Shown here piece by piece: positions 7,050-10,891 of a stretch of 10,891 nucleotides of DNA. Below the pieces are notes generated by a model that worked only from the letters and a program-made list of their open reading frames with translations, searched no databases and was not told the origin of the DNA. Each line of letters begins with the position of its first letter. The first letter of the stretch is position 1. Where the stretch lies: the NCBI GenBank assembly GCA_026770615.1, contig MU631645.1, forward strand, positions 118,607 through 129,497, in the 5' to 3' direction. The position numbers and the translations under genes are program-made. Source of the DNA: Pavlovales sp. CCMP2436. Lineage: Eukaryota; Haptophyta; Pavlovophyceae; Pavlovales.

Positions 7050-7630
7050 AGTGTAGTTGGGTTCCGCGGCTTAGCTTGGTCCAATGTTGAGTCGCAAGCG
7101 CCACGCCGCGGCCTACGTCATAAATATACGGCGTACGGACAAAGTAGTGATCTGCCCAGATTTTTTAAGCAGGAGTGTGCGATGGCGAACGTCTCTTCCC
7201 TTCGGACGTCAACTCACCTGGAGCATACAGACGACCGCACTGCTTGACGGACGTGCAGGGGATTACGCTCTTCAAAAATAGAAAATGGGTTCCCTTTTTC
7301 CAATAAGCAGAGCTCCACTGTTCGCCACCTGTCGCCACCGCTGTGCTGGTACGCCGCCGCGGCCAGAATTCCACCTCCAGTCCACGTGGCTCGCCCGCGC
7401 TTCACAAAACGTTACGGCTCCCGCTTGGCACGCTGCTTCGCAATTATTTCCATCAACTAGAGCTCCTAGTGGCAGCAGCCGTCTGCAGGGTCATCGCCCA
7501 CCTGCCCACGGTTTTTTCTCCTGTGACCCGGGGATTTTGTTTGGCTCATGTGGAGGAGAGCTTTTCCCTAATGACGCCATGACCGCTGGCCTCGCCAGGT
7601 TCATATTTTAACATATAGATATATAGCGAT
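7050..7630. other. Stretch without a recognised gene
   Basis: Several overlapping short frames are open on the plus strand (for example one containing LELLVAAAVCRVIAHLP at about 7460-7510), but none shows a domain, a good start context or convincing splice partners. Confidence 0.4.
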
Positions 7631-7635
7631 AAATA

Positions 7636-7787
7636 AGCGGCTCAGCATGGTTCAACAGGTGTTGTTCACTCACTGACTTGGTCAACGTCAGACGTTAGTC
7701 CTGGCAGCAGGGATGGTGGTGCTAGAGGTGAGGTTGGTGGTGAACTCGTAGCAATTGCCACAGGTCCCCCCCCCCTCCCCCCCCCCC
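7636..7787. repeat. Dispersed repeat, copy 1, with C-tract
   Basis: Positions 7636-7764 match 8377-8498 at roughly 80 percent by eye, from AGCGGCTC to CCACAGG, allowing small gaps. Both copies run into a C-rich tract (7766-7787 here). The first 45 bp are the best conserved. No clear flanking direct repeat was found for this copy. Confidence 0.8.
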
Positions 7788-7799
7788 ACACACAACATA

Positions 7800-8354
7800 A
7801 AAATCGGGGTGGCATATATAATTTTCAGCCGTTGAACCGTTTTTAAATTGTTGTGAGCCGATGTTGCTGTGTATCACGCGTATGGGTATAGGTCCGAGGT
7901 CTGTGTGTCTGGGTGTGTTTATCAGTGTGATAAGTGAGTCTTGTCGGAGCCTCCGTACCCCTTTTCTTGATACTGCTGGTGGCGCCCATTAGACGCTTTT
8001 TGCCTCTCTGTGGGACTGCTAAACCGTTGCAGCTGAAATACAACGCGATTTAAATTTGCAAACGGCAAAGCGAGAGGCGGTTAAATCGTCGGTTTTAATA
8101 TTTCCGTGGGTTTAAATATGAAGCTGTGAATTCAGTATTACGAGGTTTTTTTTCTCCTTTTTTTTTGATTGTCGGGCGCCCGGAAGCCCTGCTCATTTTT
8201 TTAAAACATTTCACACAAAAATTGGCGCTGCGTTGTCCTTTGCCTTATGAGCGCATACATAAGTGGCGGGCGCTGCATTGAACCCAGCAAGCCTCTACTC
8301 TTGTGTGAAATCCGGCACTGACTTGTGTCACACCCCCTGCTACTGCTGTATGGT
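7800..8354. other. AT-rich stretch without a recognised gene
   Basis: T-runs at about 8144-8166 and only short open frames. Nothing recognisable as coding, structural RNA or a complete mobile element. Confidence 0.4.
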
Positions 8355-8799
8355 TGCATTGCAGGTATATTACAGTAGCGGCTCGGCATGGTTCAACAGG
8401 TGGTGTTCACTCACAGACTTAGTTGACGTCAGACATCCGTCCTGGCAGGAGGGGTGGTAGAGGTGAAGTTGATAACGAAGTCGTACATATGCCACAGGCT
8501 CACCCCCCCCCACCCATGCATTGCAGGTAAGGCCAAGCGATTCGATCGAGTTGGTTCAAGAAGATGAGTCACGTTCGACCGTTGTGCAACGCGCTCGCGC
8601 GGCTAGTTGTACACACCATCGGTCAGCTGTTGGCGCTCCCGCTGTCAGTGGCGAGTTATGTTATGTTATGATGCCCCTTCTACCGCCGGGTGCGCAGTCT
8701 CTGCGTCCAGGAGGCCTCGGTTGTCAGCGTCTGATCGTCACTCTGTTTCTAGCCTCAGCATCACCATGCGGTGATACTGGTGCGCCGGCAGAGCTCTGA
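8350..8799 (+). CDS. Possible small gene interrupted by an introner-like insertion
   Basis: ATG at 8350 gives MVALQ, then the putative intron 8365-8526, then VRPSDSIELVQEDESRSTVV and onward to TGA at about 8797-8799, about 97 residues. Removing the intron restores one uninterrupted copy of TGCATTGCAGGTA and keeps the frame. The product has no recognised domain and its later part is rich in P, G, S and C, so coding status is uncertain; the case rests mainly on the splice geometry. Confidence 0.25.
8355..8529 (+). mobile_element. Introner-like insertion with 13-bp target duplication
   Basis: TGCATTGCAGGTA occurs exactly at 8355-8367 and 8517-8529. The insert between (8368-8516) contains copy 2 of the dispersed repeat (8377-8498) and a C-tract (8503-8511). 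Each direct repeat contains AG|GT, so the left copy supplies a donor (GTATAT, from 8365) and the right copy an acceptor (TTGCAG, ending 8526), defining an intron of 162 nt. Introners (mobile elements that insert as introns and use duplicated target sequence for a splice site) are known from several algae. Splicing itself is inferred. Confidence 0.5.
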
Positions 8800-8989
8800 G
8801 CAGCCGATTGCGTTCGAGTTTGGTTGAAGATGGGTTCCACTGTGGTGGCTCGACGGGTAGCCACGTGCAGCGACGCAGCCCTCAGTGCGCCGCATGCCAG
8901 TGAAAGTTATAGGGACGATTGCGGTGCCGAAGCATCTCCCGCAGATGCCAGTTGCGAGATGGGTAGCGGTGAGGTCGTCGGGTCGAGCG

Positions 8990-9311
8990 CTATCCGAAGG
9001 CAACACTTTGCCCGGTATCCGGAGCGTCCGGCTTCGGTGGCTTTGGCGCAGATAATGTGCTCGCCTTGGCCTTCGTGCCGGTGGCCTCGGTCTTCGGCTG
9101 CGTCTTGTGGCCGGCAACGTTGACTCCCACGTGCGGCTTCTTCTGCTCGTGCGAGTCGGTGTGCGGCAGCTGGGCGGGTGGCGCGGGTCGGTGTGTCGGT
9201 GTCGAGCGAGATGTCGAGGATGTCGAGGATGGTGAGCGTTGGGTAGTGCAGTGACGGGCTTCTTGAGCCAGGACTCTACCCGAGCGTTGAAAAAACCCAG
9301 AGTTAGGGATT
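8990..9311 (-). other. Lys/Pro/Thr-rich open frame without a start
   Basis: A minus-strand frame with no ATG stays open for about 320 nt to TAG at 8992-8990. It includes DSHEQKKPHVGVNVAGHKTQ and STLSAPKPPKPDAPDTGQS, a lysine- and proline-rich composition unlike the Arg-rich shadows in the other frames. It could be a terminal exon, but no acceptor is clear. Other frames nearby give WLKKPVTALPN and LTILDILDISLDTDTP, which might hint at a frameshifted remnant. Confidence 0.2.
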
Positions 9312-9576
9312 CACCTCGGGCACACGGATAGCATAAGTAGCTACTGTTCTGCTAAATAATCTCGAATCTAATATCAGGGGGGCAATATACTCCCCGCGCA
9401 ATAACGTTGGGTGCATTGGGTACATACTACGTCGGTAGGCCTTCCCGGTGTCCCCGCCGGCTGAACCGTCAGAGCCCAGTCACATGTGACCTGGGACACA
9501 TTTGGCTATTCGGCAAGCGCCCACTAAGAATAAAAAATGAGTATTCACGTAAATGAAGAAAGTATATACAAAAAAA

Positions 9577-9594
9577 ACGTTTTTTAAAAAACGT
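9577..9594. repeat. 18-bp perfect palindrome
   Basis: ACGTTTTTTAAAAAACGT is its own reverse complement. It lies in AT-rich, apparently non-coding sequence next to an A-run. It may be a chance product of homopolymer runs or a protein-binding site. Confidence 0.7.
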
Positions 9595-9694
9595 GTGAGA
9601 ACCCGGCCGTCTACGCCGCGGGAACGCGGATCCCATAGGGTCACCTATATTTTCCGGTCTGCTTAGCCTCAACTTCGCCTGGATGTGCTGTAGG

Positions 9695-9771
9695 AGGCGG
9701 AGGGCATGCGTGATCGCCGCTTTTCGTAGTGCTATATGGCTGCCTCCCAGCTGACCGTCCGCCCTCCGCCT
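9695..9771. repeat. 11-bp inverted repeat around a 55-bp loop
   Basis: AGGCGGAGGGC at 9695-9705 is matched by its exact reverse complement at 9761-9771. It could be the ends of a miniature element or a stem in a transcript. No flanking duplication is visible. Confidence 0.6.
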
Positions 9772-9996
9772 GTTTTCAAATATAAAATTTCTAGCGGACC
9801 CGGGAGCCGCCTGTAATTATTTTTTGAAAAGAGAACAGGCTGCTCTTACCGTCAACATGATCAGTGACAGTGTCCGCATTACAGTTAACATAAAAACTGT
9901 TTTTAAATGATTTGGTCTGATCTCGTTTGACAGAACCTCCGGCTGCACGGCTGGCCGGGCGTCCGGGGTCAACGACCAACACCGGATAAAATCTCG

Positions 9997-10694
9997 ATGA
10001 ACCTCAATCCGAGGGCGGCCCCCAACCGCTTTGCGGCGGAGGGAGCGGGCCTTCAGCATGCCTACCAGCGCATCCCGGCCTCCTTCACCCTAACGGCCTT
10101 CGACTCCAATGGCGGCCGCGTGCGCACGGGCGGCGAGGCGTTGCGCGCCAAGATGCGCGGGCCTGCGCCCGGGATGGCGGCCGTTGAGGACGGCAGCGAC
10201 GGTTAGTCGCTCTCTCACTATCGTGTCCCTGCTGCCTCGGAGAAGTGTGGGCAGAGATGGCATCCCTGGCCACCTCCGCCTCATCGTAACCCGGCACCTT
10301 ACCCCCAATCCCATCTGGCTCTGCAGGCACCTACACCGTGGGCTTCACCGCACCCGTCTCTGGCCAATACACGCTACTCGTGAGCGTGGGCCACGTGCCC
10401 GTCGCAGGCTCGCCGTTTCAGATCAAAGTGCGACCTGCGGGTAGGCCAGCACGCCCCGAGCCCGTGAGACTCGAGCTAGCGGCTGGGGACGATGACTTGG
10501 TACGCGCGCCATATGGCATGCTTTGGCGGTGCGAGTTATGTCAGGCTGACGTGGCCAGGGCCGATGGTGAGCTCCCCTCCAAATGGCCCCTTCTTGCCGC
10601 AGCCGGTTCAGCACGCCGAGGCGACATATGTGCCGAGGCAATAGAAAACGCCCTCGGCACCGTATTTTCCGTATTTGTTTTTATAAGTTCATAA
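9997..10694 (+). CDS. Filamin/ABP280 repeat protein, two exons visible
   Basis: Exon 1 runs from ATG 9997 (or from the acceptor TTTGACAG ending at 9933 if internal) to 10201. A 125-nt intron follows (10202-10326, GTTAGT to TCTGCAG, phase 1), then exon 2 from 10327. Joined, they give one complete filamin immunoglobulin-like repeat: FAAEGAGLQHAYQ, IPASFTLTAFDSNGGRVRTG, DGSDGTYTVGF, APVSGQYTLLVSV, and VPVAGSPFQIKV. The family hallmarks GxYxVxxxP.xxGxY and GSPF.I.V are all present. Filamin repeats act as protein-protein or actin-associated scaffolds; in TRIM/NHL-type proteins a single repeat mediates dimerisation or targeting. After it come RPARPEPVRLELAAGDDD and a CELC motif, open to TAA at 10692-10694. 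Possible donors at 10441 (GTAGGC) and 10567 (GTGAGC) mean the true C-terminus may lie in exons beyond the window. Confidence 0.75.
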
Positions 10695-10752
10695 TTTTCT
10701 GTAGCTTCAAAGCAATAACAGAAAATATAAAATCAAGTGCGAAAATACCGGC

Positions 10753-10758
10753 AATAAA
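10753..10758 (+). promoter_or_regulatory. AATAAA polyadenylation signal candidate
   Basis: AATAAA lies 59 bp after the TAA of the filamin-repeat frame, in AT-rich sequence. It supports termination at 10694, but the hexamer is common in AT-rich DNA. Confidence 0.35.
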
Positions 10759-10808
10759 CCACTTTCTATTCAACCCCGCCGCATATATACTCCATACCCC
10801 CTGCCCTG

Positions 10809-10812
<4 letters not shown>

Positions 10813-10891
<79 letters not shown>
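10813..10891. repeat. 79-bp poly-C tract at contig end
   Basis: The last 79 bases are all C. No telomere-like motif is present. A run this pure and long at a contig edge is most simply a sequencing or assembly artefact, though C-tracts also occur internally at 7766-7787 and 8503-8511. Confidence 0.9.

Larger units (their letters stand above)
8800..9933. other. Stretch without a confident gene
   Basis: Moderately GC-rich to about 9260, then AT-richer. Short open frames on both strands lack domains. A minus-strand K/P/T-rich frame, a palindrome and an inverted repeat are listed separately. Confidence 0.4.

Noticed and set aside
8377..8498. Conserved short peptide on the minus strand shared by the two dispersed-repeat copies
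   Set aside because: Both copies can be read as a YEF/YDF..NLTS..ART-V peptide ending in TGA, but the DNA beyond the stop is conserved even better, so the similarity reflects the repeat rather than coding selection.
10813..10891. Telomere
   Set aside because: Pure C without any telomere-like repeat unit.

Overview
This is a nuclear fragment from a single-celled eukaryote, probably an alga or other protist. The evidence is several GT..AG introns that join conserved protein domains in frame, GC-rich coding stretches set in AT-rich spacers, CAG-type polyglutamine, GT microsatellites, and protein families common in large protist genomes (F-box/LRR, Sel1-MYND, WW/polyQ, filamin repeat). No bacterial operon, Shine-Dalgarno pattern, CRISPR array, rRNA or tRNA was found. 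The exact clade cannot be fixed from the sequence; a haptophyte- or stramenopile-like genome would fit, but that is inference. The contig runs from 24 A to 79 C, so both ends look like assembly limits or low-complexity artefacts.

Layout. (1) 30-551, minus: two phase-0 exons that together make a small SH3/Tudor-like barrel domain. The upstream exon is flanked by partial copies of itself, and the intron holds GT microsatellites. (2) 1420-2980, minus: a glutamine-rich WW-domain protein in at least three exons. Splicing rebuilds the WW domain, and a DDDFGDFES motif suggests a clathrin-adaptor ear ligand. Its 3' end carries a 36-bp direct repeat that duplicates the splice-donor region. (3) 2981-3151: short divergent promoter. 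(4) 3152-4116, plus: F-box/ankyrin-like/leucine-rich-repeat protein with a probable one-base frameshift next to its start. (5) 4117-4790: AT-rich spacer with a GC-rich island. (6) 4791-6170, minus: Sel1-like-repeat protein ending in a MYND-like zinc finger, broken by three in-frame stops and about four one-base frame changes. (7) 6171-9930: mostly non-coding or unrecognised sequence with palindromes and a ~125-bp dispersed repeat. One copy of that repeat is bounded by a 13-bp direct repeat containing AG|GT, the layout expected of an introner-like element (an intron created by insertion). (8) 9997-10694, plus: a filamin/ABP280 immunoglobulin-like repeat split by a 125-nt intron.

The genes do not form a pathway. 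They are unrelated eukaryotic genes, several of which are scaffolding or adaptor proteins (WW, LRR/F-box, Sel1-MYND, filamin). The strongest unusual theme is local duplication at exon-intron boundaries, seen in three independent places (315-695, 1296-1440, 8355-8529), which suggests recent intron gain or exon remodelling. Apparent one-base indels in two genes mean sequencing error must be excluded before calling pseudogenes.
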